Assembly (NCBI GenBank): GCA_026389455.1
Contig: JAPLHV010000033.1
Span: forward strand, 1 to 34,174
Direction of reading: 5' to 3'
Source of the DNA: Coprothermobacterota bacterium
GTDB lineage: Bacteria > Caldisericota > JANLFM01
Length of the DNA stretch: 34,174 nucleotides
The notes under the pieces are model-generated. The model made no database searches. It was not told the origin of the DNA and saw nothing but the letters and a program-made list of their open reading frames with translations. Positions 7,482-15,658 of the stretch are shown piece after piece (the first letter of the stretch is position 1; each line of letters begins with the position of its first letter). The position numbers and the translations under genes were made by a program.

Positions 7482-8756
7482 CTAGCCTTTGGTGCGCAAA
7501 TGCGCAAGCAAAGAGGTCAGCGTTACCTCCGTCTGTTGGCCTAAGGCCATCTCCCGTACCATTGCCACCCCCCGTCGCAATTCATTCTCGCCAATGATCA
7601 CGGTGTACCGGGCATTTTTTCGATTAGCTATCTTCAACTGACTCGAAAGGCTGCGAGTGTCATAGGATTGGTCGACTGCCAAGCCGGCCTGGCGCAGTTC
7701 CTGGGAAAGCAGCAAGGCTTTTTCCTGGGCTTCCGGCCCGAGGTGAACCAGGAAGACGTCAGGACGCGCTGCCGCGGGCTGGGGCGTTGAATTCATGGCT
7801 CTCCGTCCAACGAGGATCAACAACGCTCGCTCTAGACCACCAGCGAAGCCCACCCCAGGGGTCGGCGACCCACCAAGGGTGGCCACCAAGTCGTCGTAGC
7901 GGCCACCCCCGCAAAGGGCGTTCTGGGCGCCCAGATCAGGTGAAGTGACTTCAAAGACAGTGCGGGTGTAGTAGTCCAACCCGCGCACCAGCCGCGGTTC
8001 CAGTTGGAAGGGGAGAGCGATCAGGTCTAGGAGGCGCTGGACTTCCTGAAAGTGAGACCGGCAGTCCAGGCAGAGATTCCCTGCGGAATGTGGCGCCTGA
8101 TCAAGATAAGGCTGGCAGGAGGGATTCTTGCAATCCAACAAACGCAAAGGATTTCCGGCATGGCGCCTTTGGCAGTCTGAGCAGAGTTTATCAAGGTGCG
8201 GGGTCATCGACTCTCTCAGGATCGCCAGATAATTTGGCCGGCAATTGCGACAGCCGATGGAGTTGAGCAAGACGGTGAAACGCTGAATGCCGAGGGTGCG
8301 GTAGACAGCGATGGCCACGGTGATCACTTCCACGTCAACCAGCGCTTCGCCGGCGCCCAAGACCTCGAAACCGAACTGGTGATGCTGGCGGAAACGGCCG
8401 GCTTGGGGCCGTTCGTAGCGAAACATCGGTCCCAGATAGAAGAGCTTCTGCGGAAGCCCGCGATTGGCCATATTATGCTGCAGGTAAGCGCGGGCTACCG
8501 CTGCGGTTCCCTCCGGACGTAGAGTTAGGCTACGGCCGCCCTGGTCGGCGAAGGTGTACATTTCCTTGCAGACGATGTCGGTAAGACTGCCCACCCCGCG
8601 CTGGAACAACTCGGAATGCTCGAAGAGGGGGGTACGGATCTCCTCATAGACGAAGGAACGAGCCACCCGGCGGATGATCCCCTCCAGCTCTACCCAGAGG
8701 GCCGAGTCGGGAGGGAGGATGTCCTGGGTGCCGCGAGGGGCGTTCAGCGCCTCCAT
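7482..8756 (-). CDS. hisS: Histidine--tRNA ligase
   Basis: 424 aa, normal for HisRS. It charges tRNA-His. Class II motifs: N-terminal APRGTQDILP, motif 2 region MFRYERPQAGRFRQHHQFG, the histidine-binding LVRGLDYYTRTVFE, and motif 3 GVGFAGGLERALL. A cysteine-rich insertion (CRNC, CSDC, DCKNPSC, CLDC; about residues 170-235) resembles the zinc-ribbon-like insert found in part of the bacterial HisRS family. ATG at 8756 shares one base with the asnS stop (TGATG). In most Bacillota aspS is the partner of hisS; here it is asnS. A 6S RNA follows. Confidence 0.96.
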   Translation of the reverse strand: MEALNAPRGTQDILPPDSALWVELEGIIRRVARSFVYEEIRTPLFEHSELFQRGVGSLTDIVCKEMYTFADQGGRSLTLRPEGTAAVARAYLQHNMANRGLPQKLFYLGPMFRYERPQAGRFRQHHQFGFEVLGAGEALVDVEVITVAIAVYRTLGIQRFTVLLNSIGCRNCRPNYLAILRESMTPHLDKLCSDCQRRHAGNPLRLLDCKNPSCQPYLDQAPHSAGNLCLDCRSHFQEVQRLLDLIALPFQLEPRLVRGLDYYTRTVFEVTSPDLGAQNALCGGGRYDDLVATLGGSPTPGVGFAGGLERALLILVGRRAMNSTPQPAAARPDVFLVHLGPEAQEKALLLSQELRQAGLAVDQSYDTRSLSSQLKIANRKNARYTVIIGENELRRGVAMVREMALGQQTEVTLTSLLAHLRTKG

Positions 8757-10024
8757 CAGGGGTACATCTTTTCCAGCATCCGGGGGAAGGGGATGCTCTC
8801 GCGGATATGCTCCAAGCCGCAGATCCAGGCCACCGTTCGCTCCACGCCGATGCCGAAACCGGCGTGAGGGACGGAACCGAAACGGCGCAAATCGAGGTAC
8901 CAGCGGTAGAGCTCCATCGGTAGATTGTGCTGGCGGATGCGCTCTTCCAGCAGCTCCAGCGAGTCGATTCTCTCGGATCCGCCGATGATCTCACCATACC
9001 CCTCGGGGGCCAGCAAATCAGCGGAGAGGGTTACCTCCGGGCGAAGGGGATCCGGCTTCATGTAGAATGCCTTGCAAGCCACTGGGAAGTGGGTGAGGAA
9101 GACCGGTTTCTCGTACCGGCACGAGAGGAAAGCCTCTTGAGGCGCCCCTAAATCTTCACCCCAAGGCAGCTCCAACCCTCCCTCGGCCAGCAGTTGGAGG
9201 GCATCATCGTAGGTGATGCGGGGGAAGGGAGCCATCACTTTGCGCAAGGCATCGGAGTTCCGCTGCAGCGCTTCCAGCTCACGTGATCGGTGGGTCAGCA
9301 CCTGCTCCACGATGGAACAGATCAACCCCTCCTGTAGCCGGAGGTTGTCTTCATAGGTGAAGAAAGCTGCTTCCGGCTCCATCATCCACAGCTCGGTGAG
9401 GTGGCGGCGGGTGTTGGACTTCTCCGCACGGAAAGCCGGGCCGAAGCAATAAACACGTTCCAGAGCCATGCAGGTGGCCTCGTTGTATAGTTGGCCGGAC
9501 TGGGAGAGGTAGGCCGTCTCGTTGAAGTACTCCACTGGGAAGAGGGTGGTGGTTCCCTCCACCGCGGCCGGAGTGAGGATCGGCGCGTCCACTAAAGTGA
9601 AGCCTTGGCCGTCCATGTAGTCTCGCATGGCCTTGACGATGGTGGCGCGGACGCGCAGGATCGCCGTCTGGCGCAGAGAGCGCAGCCAAAGGTGGCGGTG
9701 CTCCATGAGAAAGGCGGTGCCGTGCTCCTTCAGGGTGATCGGATAATCTTGGGAAGGACCGACCAACTCCAGATCACTGACTTCCAGCTCCACCCCGCCG
9801 GGAGAGCGAGCATCCTCGCGAACGCGACCGCGCAAGCGGAGAGAAGCCTCCTGGGTGAGCCGCTTGGCCAAGGCAAAAGACTCCGGGGAGAGGGCCTGTC
9901 GACTGGCCACGGCCTGCACCAGGCCGGTGCCGTCGCGCAAGAGGATGAATTGAACGGAACCGGAGGAGCGGATGTTGTACACCCACCCCTCCAATTGGAC
10001 TTCCTGTTGGAGATAATCTTTCAA
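8756..10024 (-). CDS. asnS: Asparagine--tRNA ligase
   Basis: At least 422 aa. It charges tRNA-Asn directly. It has an N-terminal OB fold (VQLEGWVYNIRSSGSVQFIL), class II motif 2 (FRAEKSNTRRHLTELWMMEP) and motif 3 (GFGIGVERTVAWICGLEH). The downstream limit given uses the first standard start, TTG at 10024, but this cuts about 9 residues from the usual N-terminus and has no ribosome site. The same frame continues upstream (KRPTVENL) to two ATC codons at 10051 and 10048, with AAGGAGG at 10063-10057, 5 or 8 bases away. An AUC start (true end 10048 or 10051) therefore fits family length and spacing better. Alternatively a 16-codon leader (ATG at 10071) ends on the TTG and couples translation. Confidence 0.95.
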   Translation of the reverse strand: MKDYLQQEVQLEGWVYNIRSSGSVQFILLRDGTGLVQAVASRQALSPESFALAKRLTQEASLRLRGRVREDARSPGGVELEVSDLELVGPSQDYPITLKEHGTAFLMEHRHLWLRSLRQTAILRVRATIVKAMRDYMDGQGFTLVDAPILTPAAVEGTTTLFPVEYFNETAYLSQSGQLYNEATCMALERVYCFGPAFRAEKSNTRRHLTELWMMEPEAAFFTYEDNLRLQEGLICSIVEQVLTHRSRELEALQRNSDALRKVMAPFPRITYDDALQLLAEGGLELPWGEDLGAPQEAFLSCRYEKPVFLTHFPVACKAFYMKPDPLRPEVTLSADLLAPEGYGEIIGGSERIDSLELLEERIRQHNLPMELYRWYLDLRRFGSVPHAGFGIGVERTVAWICGLEHIRESIPFPRMLEKMYP

Positions 10025-10072
10025 ATTTTCGACTGTGGGACGCTTGATGATGGATTCCTCCTTTGCTTCATA

Positions 10073-10117
10073 GACCTCCGGTCCGGATTGACCGGAGGTC
10101 CGGATTGACCGGAGGTC
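10073..10117. repeat. Strong hairpin and 17-bp tandem duplication before asnS
   Basis: GACCTCCGGTC (10073-10083) and GACCGGAGGTC (10090-10100) form an 11-bp perfect stem with a 6-base loop. The 17-base unit CGGATTGACCGGAGGTC occurs twice in tandem (10084-10100 and 10101-10117). It fills the gap between the penicillin-binding protein gene and asnS; there is no T-tract on either strand. The stem includes a GGAGG on the asnS strand just before the ATG of a 16-codon leader, so it could hide a ribosome site. Confidence 0.7.
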
Positions 10118-12419
10118 AATTCGGGGGACTTCCGGTTGAAGGGCTAGGCGTGGGTGTCAGCAGGGACTGAATATCCTCAGGCGGCGATGAACTGGGTGAA
10201 GGAGAGGGGCTGGGCTCCGAAGGCGCAACGCTGGTTATGGGGGTAGGAGATAATACCGGCGGCGCCGGCGAGGGAGGGGCAGGAGTTGCCGAGGGGGACG
10301 GTGTGGGTGAGGGGGTTGGAGTGGGTGAGGGGATCACTTCCACAGAGGGGCTGGGCGTGGGCGAGGCTTCCTCATGCACGTTACAGTAGCGGTCCGGCTC
10401 GCTTCCTACCACGAAGGTCTCCCAAACGACCTGGTTCTCCGGACACCAGCGGTTGGCCAAGCGACCGGACGCTTTGCAGATGCGCAGCGTAACTAGATCG
10501 CTTTCCTCGTAACCGGGAAAATCAGGCTTGGGCAGGATGGCGATGGCTTTTTCCACGAAGAGGCGCCAGATCGAGGCCGGCATGTACATACCGATATTCT
10601 TGCTCGAGAAGAAGGGAACCGATGCATCGTCCGCGCCTGTCCACACCGCGCAAGAGAGGGCAGGCGTGTAGCCGCAGAACCAGGCATCGCGCAGCATATC
10701 AGTGGTGCCGGTCTTTCCCGCCGAAGGCAATCCCTCGATGAAGGCCTGGGTGGGCCGGATCACCGACTGGAAGTAATCAGTCAGTTGATAGGCGGTTTGG
10801 AAGGAAAGAACCCGTTGCTCCGACGGTTGATAGGACTTGCGCAGGCTGCCGTCCCAGTTGAGGACGCGCAGGATGGGTCGCAATTGTGCTTTGACCCCTC
10901 CCTTGGCCAGCACCCCGTAGGCTTGAGCCATCTCCAGAGGGATTACTTCGCAGCTTCCGATGGCCAGGGAGGGGACTGCTTGGAGATCAGTGGTGATGCC
11001 CATGGCATGAGCCATGGCGATGACGTTGTCCAGGCCGGCCCGGAGCGTTACTTTGACGGCGGCAATGTTGGAAGATTGGACCAGGGCTTGGCGCACGGTG
11101 AGGGGTCCGTAGTAGCGTTTCTCGCTGGAGTTGGGGTTGTCACGGTATTCAGAGGGTTCCCAAACCTCGTTCCCTGTTTGCACCTTGATTGGCTCGGAGA
11201 CCAAGGTCTCATACGGTTTGAGCACACCCGACTCCAAGGCAGTGGCGTAATCGAAGATCTTGAAAGAAGACCCGGGTTGCCGTTGGGCTTGGGAGGCGCG
11301 ATTGTAATTGGAGGCGGCATAATCAGTCCCCCCCACCATGGCCAACAGGTCGCCGTTGGTTGGGTCGATGGCCGCCAGAGCCAATTGCGGCTGAGGCGCC
11401 CCCAAAGCATCGACTAAGTCGGTGGGCCACTCCTTCTGCTCTTGCCAGTAGCGCACTCCCTCGGTTGCCGCTTGTTCGGCGAAAGCCTGCAAGCGCAAGT
11501 CCAATGAAGTGGTGACGCGCAAGCCACCTTGGTAGAGGACGGTTGGACCGTACTCTTCCAAGAGCAAGCCTTTCACGTAGTCCACGAAATAGGGCGCCTT
11601 CCAAGCTTGGACGCTGAGGTCGTGGAAGCGCAGGGGCTCAGCCATGGCCTTCTCCATCTGCTGCTGATCGATCGTCCCCTGGCGTTGCATGCGTGCCAGC
11701 ACCTCTCCCTGTCGCACTTTCGCCCCTTCCGGGTCACGGTAGGGGGAGATCTTCGATGGCGCCACGATCAATCCTGCCAAGAGGGCTGCCTGGGCCAGGT
11801 CCAATTGTTCCACGCCGATTCCGAAATAGGTGCGGGCGGCAGCCTCTACACCGTAAGCGCCTTCCCCGAAGTAGATTTGATTAAGGTACATCTCGAGGAT
11901 CTTCTCTTTGCTGAAGGAGGCCTCCAGGCGGAGAGAGAGGATGGCCTCGGAGATCTTCCGCTGCAGTGTTTGCCGCGGGTCGAGGTGATAGAGGGCGCGA
12001 GCTAACTGCTGAGTAATGGTCGAGCCACCCTCCTCGATCTGGCCGGAACGCAGGTTGGCCAGCACAGCGCGCATGGTCCCCTCCAAGTCCACCCCGCGGT
12101 GGACCCAGAAGTTCTTGTCCTCGGTGGCGGTAACGGCCTGCAGCAGCACAACGGGGATACGGTTGAGGGGGATATTATAGCGGAACTCGTCCTGCCAAAG
12201 CTGGGCCAGCAATACCCCATTGCGGTCGTAGATCTCAGTGGTCAGGGCAGGAGTTTGGTCCAACTGCATCCCCAATACCTCGGCTGGGTTGATGCCGATG
12301 CGGTTCAGATAGACAAGACCGATCATCCCCACTCCGACCACCAAAACCAAGAGGATGGAGAGAAACCAGGCGAAGAAACGAAATAACATCCGTGCTAATG
12401 TGGGGCGTTGTCTGCTCAT
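10116..12419 (-). CDS. Class A penicillin-binding protein (PBP1A type)
   Basis: 767 aa from ATG at 12419. A bifunctional cell-wall enzyme: one membrane anchor (about residues 15-38), a GT51 glycosyltransferase domain with the catalytic glutamate in ATEDKNFWVHRG (E100) and EGGSTITQQLARALYH, and a transpeptidase domain with SSFK (S384), SSN (449-451) and KTG (569-571). The last about 75 residues are a Pro/Ser/Thr-rich tail (PTPTPSPTPSPS), common in outward-facing wall proteins. The frame is open upstream into a repeat array, giving a spurious 44-residue extension, but M45 restores the typical cytoplasmic lead-in and membrane segment. A -10-like TACAAT just upstream suggests a leaderless message. 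Confidence 0.94.
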   Translation of the reverse strand: MSRQRPTLARMLFRFFAWFLSILLVLVVGVGMIGLVYLNRIGINPAEVLGMQLDQTPALTTEIYDRNGVLLAQLWQDEFRYNIPLNRIPVVLLQAVTATEDKNFWVHRGVDLEGTMRAVLANLRSGQIEEGGSTITQQLARALYHLDPRQTLQRKISEAILSLRLEASFSKEKILEMYLNQIYFGEGAYGVEAAARTYFGIGVEQLDLAQAALLAGLIVAPSKISPYRDPEGAKVRQGEVLARMQRQGTIDQQQMEKAMAEPLRFHDLSVQAWKAPYFVDYVKGLLLEEYGPTVLYQGGLRVTTSLDLRLQAFAEQAATEGVRYWQEQKEWPTDLVDALGAPQPQLALAAIDPTNGDLLAMVGGTDYAASNYNRASQAQRQPGSSFKIFDYATALESGVLKPYETLVSEPIKVQTGNEVWEPSEYRDNPNSSEKRYYGPLTVRQALVQSSNIAAVKVTLRAGLDNVIAMAHAMGITTDLQAVPSLAIGSCEVIPLEMAQAYGVLAKGGVKAQLRPILRVLNWDGSLRKSYQPSEQRVLSFQTAYQLTDYFQSVIRPTQAFIEGLPSAGKTGTTDMLRDAWFCGYTPALSCAVWTGADDASVPFFSSKNIGMYMPASIWRLFVEKAIAILPKPDFPGYEESDLVTLRICKASGRLANRWCPENQVVWETFVVGSEPDRYCNVHEEASPTPSPSVEVIPSPTPTPSPTPSPSATPAPPSPAPPVLSPTPITSVAPSEPSPSPSPSSSPPEDIQSLLTPTPSPSTGSPPN

Positions 12420-12425
12420 GCTCGT

Positions 12426-12454
12426 ATTGTAGCGGGAGCAGCGCTGCACTGCCA
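12426..12454 (-). promoter_or_regulatory. Possible promoter of the penicillin-binding protein operon
   Basis: On the minus strand, TACAAT (12431-12426) is a good -10 box; a weak -35, TGGCAG (12454-12449), lies 17 bases upstream. Transcription would begin close to the ATG at 12419, and no Shine-Dalgarno sequence is visible, so the transcript may be leaderless. Confidence 0.4.
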
Positions 12455-12481
12455 GAGAAGGTCCGAAAAAGGACGGCTGAT

Positions 12482-12573
12482 CAGCCCGCGGCAGCAAAAC
12501 AGCCCGCGGCAGCAAAACAGCCCGCGGCAGCAAAACAGCCCGCGGCAGCAAAATAGCCCGCGGCAGCGTGCTA
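12482..12573 (+). repeat. Dispersed repeat array, GCGG-type, 5 units
   Basis: Four perfect 18-base units CAGCCCGCGGCAGCAAAA start at 12482, 12500, 12518 and 12536. A terminal unit TAGCCCGCGGCAGCGTGCTA follows at 12554-12573. A nearly identical terminal unit recurs at 20137-20157. The array lies between tRNA-Ala and the penicillin-binding protein gene, just upstream of that gene's promoter. Confidence 0.9.
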
Positions 12574-12594
12574 CTGCCCTATCGATAAAATATC

Positions 12595-12669
12595 TGGTGG
12601 AGACAGCGGGAATCGAACCCGCAACCTCTTCCGTGCGAGGGAAGCGCTCTCCCGTTGAGCCATGTCCCC
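12595..12669 (-). tRNA. tRNA-Ala (anticodon CGC), CCA encoded
   Basis: Read on the minus strand from 12669: acceptor GGGGACA pairs with TGTCTCC and includes the G3-U70 pair that marks tRNA-Ala. D arm GCTC/GAGC, anticodon stem CTTCC/GGAAG with loop CTCGCAC (anticodon CGC, reads GCG), T arm GCGGG-TTCGATT-CCCGC, discriminator A, then encoded CCA (12597-12595). It lies alone between two repeat arrays, with dtd upstream on the same strand. Confidence 0.95.
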
Positions 12670-12680
12670 ACCGGTAAGCC

Positions 12681-12776
12681 AATAGCCCGCGGCAGTGCGT
12701 TCATAATAGCCTGCGGCAGCGTGTTCATAATAGCCTGCGGCAGCGTGTTCATAATAGCCCGCGGCAGCGTGTTCAT
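12681..12776 (+). repeat. Four-copy 24-bp variant of the dispersed repeat
   Basis: Four units of exactly 24 bases start at 12681, 12705, 12729 and 12753, each AATA followed by GCCYGCGGCAGCGTGTTC and AT; the first has a small change (GTGCG). The core is shared with the 18-bp family but carries six extra bases. On the minus strand each unit contains TATTAT, a -10-like sequence upstream of tRNA-Ala. The array fills the dtd-tRNA gap. Confidence 0.9.
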
Positions 12777-12782
12777 TTTAGC

Positions 12783-13229
12783 TCAATTCTCGCGGTTATC
12801 CAAGAGGATCGTCACCGGCCCGTCGTTGGTCAGGCTGACCTTCATCTTCGCCTGGAAGTCGCCGGATTGGGTGCGTATGCCCAACTCTTCCAGGGCGTTG
12901 AGGAAGGATCCATAAAGACGACTGGCTTCCTCCGGCGGGGCGGCCTCAAGGAAGTCCGGGCGTCGACCCCGCCTGGTTCTTGCCAGAAGGGTGAACTGAG
13001 AGACCACCAGCGCTTCCCCGCTGATCTCCAACAAGGAGTGGTTCATCTTGCCTTCTTGGTCCGGGAAGATGCGCAAATGGGCGGTTTTCACCGCTAACGA
13101 GCGGGCTTCACTCTCCCCATCTTCACGGGCCACCCCGAGAAAGACCAAGAGCCCCACCCCGATTTGAGCCACCGTTCGTCCGCCGATTTCCACCTCAGCG
13201 AAGGAGACTCGCTGTAGTAAGGCTTTCAT
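12783..13229 (-). CDS. dtd: D-aminoacyl-tRNA deacylase
   Basis: 148 aa, full length. It removes D-amino acids, and glycine from tRNA-Ala, protecting translation. Both catalytic cross-subunit motifs are present: SQFTLLA (about residue 78) and NDGPVTILLD near the C-terminus (G-cisPro motif GPVT). ATG at 13229 overlaps the rel stop in ATGA. The rel-dtd pair is conserved in Bacillota. The 24-bp repeat array begins 7 bases after the stop. Confidence 0.96.
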   Translation of the reverse strand: MKALLQRVSFAEVEIGGRTVAQIGVGLLVFLGVAREDGESEARSLAVKTAHLRIFPDQEGKMNHSLLEISGEALVVSQFTLLARTRRGRRPDFLEAAPPEEASRLYGSFLNALEELGIRTQSGDFQAKMKVSLTNDGPVTILLDNREN

Positions 13230-15328
13230 CGCCGAACAGTCTCATTTACCGAGGGGATCCGTTCCAACCGATTGATCAAATGTTGCAACTGGCCGAGGTC
13301 ACGGACGGTGACTTTCAGTTGGATTCCGGTTGATTCTGATGCCATCGGGTAAGCCTTAATCTCCTGGATGTTGACATTGTCGTCAGCGATGGTTGTGGTG
13401 ATCTCTTTCAACACTCCGGGGCGATTGGCGGTTCGCAGATAGAGGGCGGCAGTAAAGGCGGTTTGTTTCAAGTGGGGTGGCCAAGAAACCTCCATCTTTC
13501 GTCCCGGATCAGGGAGCTTGGCCAAGTTGGGACAGTCGCTGCGGTGGATGGCGATCCCCCGCCCTTGGGTGATGAAGCCGACCACTTCATCCCCCGGCAA
13601 GGGCAGACAACAGCCGGCCAAACGAACCACCATCCCCTCGGTTCCCTGCAACTGAAGGGGAGGGGAGGGAGCCAGCGGAACTAGCTTGGGTTCCCCGGAA
13701 GCCTTCTCCTCGGCCTCCGCCCGAGCCAGGAACTGTAGGATTTGGACGGGCGAGAGGGCGCCAGTGCCGAGGGCAAGGTAGAGGTCTTCTTCCCCGGCCA
13801 GCGCGAAAGCCTCCATCGCTTGAGAGAACTTTGCGCCAGTCAAGAAGCGGCGCAGATGTTTGTCGAAGATGACTTTGCCATCTGCCAGATTCTCGACCTT
13901 GTCCTTCTTGCGGAAGAAGGCGCGAATCTTGCTCTTGGTGGAAGTGGCGCGGACGAACCCCAGCCAATCCAAAGAAGGAGCAGCGGTGGGACGGGTGAGA
14001 ATCTCTACGCGGTCGCCGGTATGAAGGGCTGTGTCAAGAGAGGTGATCCTGCCGTTCACCTTTGCCCCAGCACAGTGTTGGCCTACCTGGGAATGTATTT
14101 GAAAGGCGAAGTCGACCGGTGTGGCTCCGACCGGTAGGTTGATCACCTCCCCTTTCGGGGTGAAGACCAGCACTTCGTCGGCGAAGAGGTCCACTTTCAC
14201 CCGTTCCAGAAACTCGCGCGAGTCGGTCAACTCTTTCTGCCAATCCAGCAAGGAGCGCAGCCAAACCATCTTCTCTTCCATCTGGGAGTTCCGCTTACCC
14301 CCCTCCTTGTAACGCCAGTGAGCGGCGATCCCAAGCTCGGCGGTGCGGTGCATCTCCTCGGTGCGGATCTGGATCTCCATCGGCTCCCCCTGTGGGCCGA
14401 TTACTACCGTGTGAAGGGACTGGTAGAGGTTGGGCTTGGGCATGGCGATGTAGTCTTTGAGGCGCCCGGGAAGAGGGGTGAAGACGGCGTGGACCAACCC
14501 CAGCGCTTCATAGCAGGTAGATACGTCGCGCACGACCACGCGCAAACCGAGAAGGTCATAGATCTCCTCGAATGGGATCTGGTCTTTGTCCATCTTCTGC
14601 TGCACCGAGTAAAGGTGTTTGGCGCGGTACTGGACCTCACCCGAGATTTTTGCCTGCGTCAATTCACCGAGGAGGATCTGGCGGCTTTCATGCAAGATGC
14701 GCTCCCGCTCGCTCCGTTTTCGCTGCATGCGCCGGGCCAGATCGAAGTAGAGGTCCGGCTCTAAATAGCGAAAGGAGAGATCCTCCAACTCCCACTTCAG
14801 CTTGTATATTCCCAGGCGGGAGGCCAGTGGGGCGAAGATCTCCAGTGTTTCCCGCGCCACCAATTGTTGTTTATCCCGCGGTAGATAGTTCAGGGTGCGG
14901 AGATTGTGCAGGCGGTCGGCTAGCTTGATCACAACGACGCGGATATCCTGAGCCATGGCCAAGAGGATCTTGCGCAGGTTCTCCAGATTGCGCTCTTCTT
15001 GTGAGGCGTAGTTAATACCGGAGATCTTGGTGACACCATCCACCAAAGTGGCCGCCTCTGCTCCGAATTCCTGGCTTATCTCTTCTAGCGTGGCGCCGGT
15101 ATCTTCCACCACATCGTGCAAGAGGGCTGCCAGGAGGGTCGGCTCGTCTACCTCCAGCTCGGTGAGAATAGAGGCTACGGCAAGGGGATGATTGATGTAG
15201 GGTTCCCCCGAGTTGCGTTTCTGGTTGGCATGGGCTTGGCTGGCGTACTCGTAGGCGCGTCGAACCTGTACTCGATTGACCTTGGGGAGGAGCTGGGCGG
15301 TTTTTTCCTCCAGGTCGTCGATGTTCAT
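13226..15328 (-). CDS. rel: Bifunctional (p)ppGpp synthetase/hydrolase Rel
   Basis: 700 aa, full length. It makes and degrades the stringent-response alarmone. The hydrolase HD domain is intact (INHPLAV H47, LLHDVVEDT H71/D72, KLADRLHNLRTL). The synthetase domain has GRLKDYIAMPKPNLYQSLHT, with the RxKD form found in bifunctional Rel rather than the ExDD of RelA. TGS (VFTPKGEVINLPVGATPVDF) and C-terminal ACT (TANRPGVLKEITTTIADDNV) domains follow. No clear ribosome site precedes ATG at 15328. The stop overlaps dtd. Confidence 0.96.
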   Translation of the reverse strand: MNIDDLEEKTAQLLPKVNRVQVRRAYEYASQAHANQKRNSGEPYINHPLAVASILTELEVDEPTLLAALLHDVVEDTGATLEEISQEFGAEAATLVDGVTKISGINYASQEERNLENLRKILLAMAQDIRVVVIKLADRLHNLRTLNYLPRDKQQLVARETLEIFAPLASRLGIYKLKWELEDLSFRYLEPDLYFDLARRMQRKRSERERILHESRQILLGELTQAKISGEVQYRAKHLYSVQQKMDKDQIPFEEIYDLLGLRVVVRDVSTCYEALGLVHAVFTPLPGRLKDYIAMPKPNLYQSLHTVVIGPQGEPMEIQIRTEEMHRTAELGIAAHWRYKEGGKRNSQMEEKMVWLRSLLDWQKELTDSREFLERVKVDLFADEVLVFTPKGEVINLPVGATPVDFAFQIHSQVGQHCAGAKVNGRITSLDTALHTGDRVEILTRPTAAPSLDWLGFVRATSTKSKIRAFFRKKDKVENLADGKVIFDKHLRRFLTGAKFSQAMEAFALAGEEDLYLALGTGALSPVQILQFLARAEAEEKASGEPKLVPLAPSPPLQLQGTEGMVVRLAGCCLPLPGDEVVGFITQGRGIAIHRSDCPNLAKLPDPGRKMEVSWPPHLKQTAFTAALYLRTANRPGVLKEITTTIADDNVNIQEIKAYPMASESTGIQLKVTVRDLGQLQHLINRLERIPSVNETVRR

Positions 15329-15390
15329 CGCGTGTGGTGCAGCCGGCGCCTAGGTGAAAAGACTCGACGAGGGCAGAGGCGTTTTCCGCG

Positions 15391-15477
15391 GGCTATCATC
15401 AGGATGGTCCCGATTGCCACTGAATAAGCGGCAATCCGTTGTTTGTGCGAGGCGGCCGATAGGTCTGTCTGGTTCAT
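15391..15477 (-). pseudogene. Possible truncated membrane-protein N-terminus
   Basis: From an ATG at 15477 (GAGG 8-12 bases upstream) the frame reads MNQTDLSAAS, then KQRIAAYSVAIGTILMIA, a polar lead followed by a hydrophobic segment like the first membrane helix of cation diffusion facilitators. It then runs into a single copy of the repeat core (GATAGCCCGCGG, 15398-15387), after which the frame is arginine-rich and meaningless and ends near rel. I read it as a gene start cut by the repeat or by a deletion; it could equally be a chance frame. The rest of the 330-base rel-secDF gap holds a repeat pair (15560-15597) and a long hairpin. Confidence 0.3.
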
Positions 15478-15559
15478 GAGCAGATCCTCGTTCCCGGCTG
15501 GGACGATTCCTATAAGGGTATCCAAAGGTTTCTGAAACTGCAAACGCAAGACTGGATGG

Positions 15560-15597
15560 GACGCCCTGCCGGGGGCTATCTCCCTGCCGGGGGCTAT
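15560..15597 (-). repeat. Dispersed repeat array, 2 units
   Basis: GACGCCCTGCCGGGGGCTAT followed by CTCCCTGCCGGGGGCTAT. In repeat orientation (minus strand) the array ends GGCAGGGCGTCC, the shared terminal motif, and the first unit also ends in GGCAGGGAG, so both units are of the terminal type. It lies between rel and secDF. Confidence 0.85.
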
Positions 15598-15601
15598 GTA
15601 G

Positions 15602-15635
15602 AGGAAGGGCTCTGCCTTCCAGCAGAGCCCTTCCT
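15602..15635. other. 14-bp perfect hairpin between secDF and rel
   Basis: AGGAAGGGCTCTGC (15602-15615) pairs perfectly with GCAGAGCCCTTCCT (15622-15635) across a 6-base loop. It lies 24 bases after the secDF stop on that strand, where a terminator is expected, but neither strand has a T-tract. It may act as a terminator or as an mRNA 3'-end stabiliser. Confidence 0.65.
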
Positions 15636-15658
15636 GGGGACAAATAGGGGTTGATGCG

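Noticed and set aside
10025-10115. T-box leader controlling asnS
   Set aside because: The gap is under 100 bases and I see no T-box sequence or antiterminator pair.
10073-10117. Rho-independent terminator after the penicillin-binding protein gene
   Set aside because: The hairpin is strong but has no T-tract on either strand; kept only as a hairpin and tandem repeat.
12420-12551. N-terminal extension of the penicillin-binding protein through the repeat array (LLPRAV units)
   Set aside because: The frame is open, but ATG 12419 gives the usual start and membrane anchor, and a -10 box lies between the array and that ATG. The array is more likely upstream of the transcript.
12482-12776. CRISPR-like appearance of short regular repeats
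   Set aside because: Units are directly tandem with no unique spacers, the period is 18 or 24 bases, and no cas gene is present.
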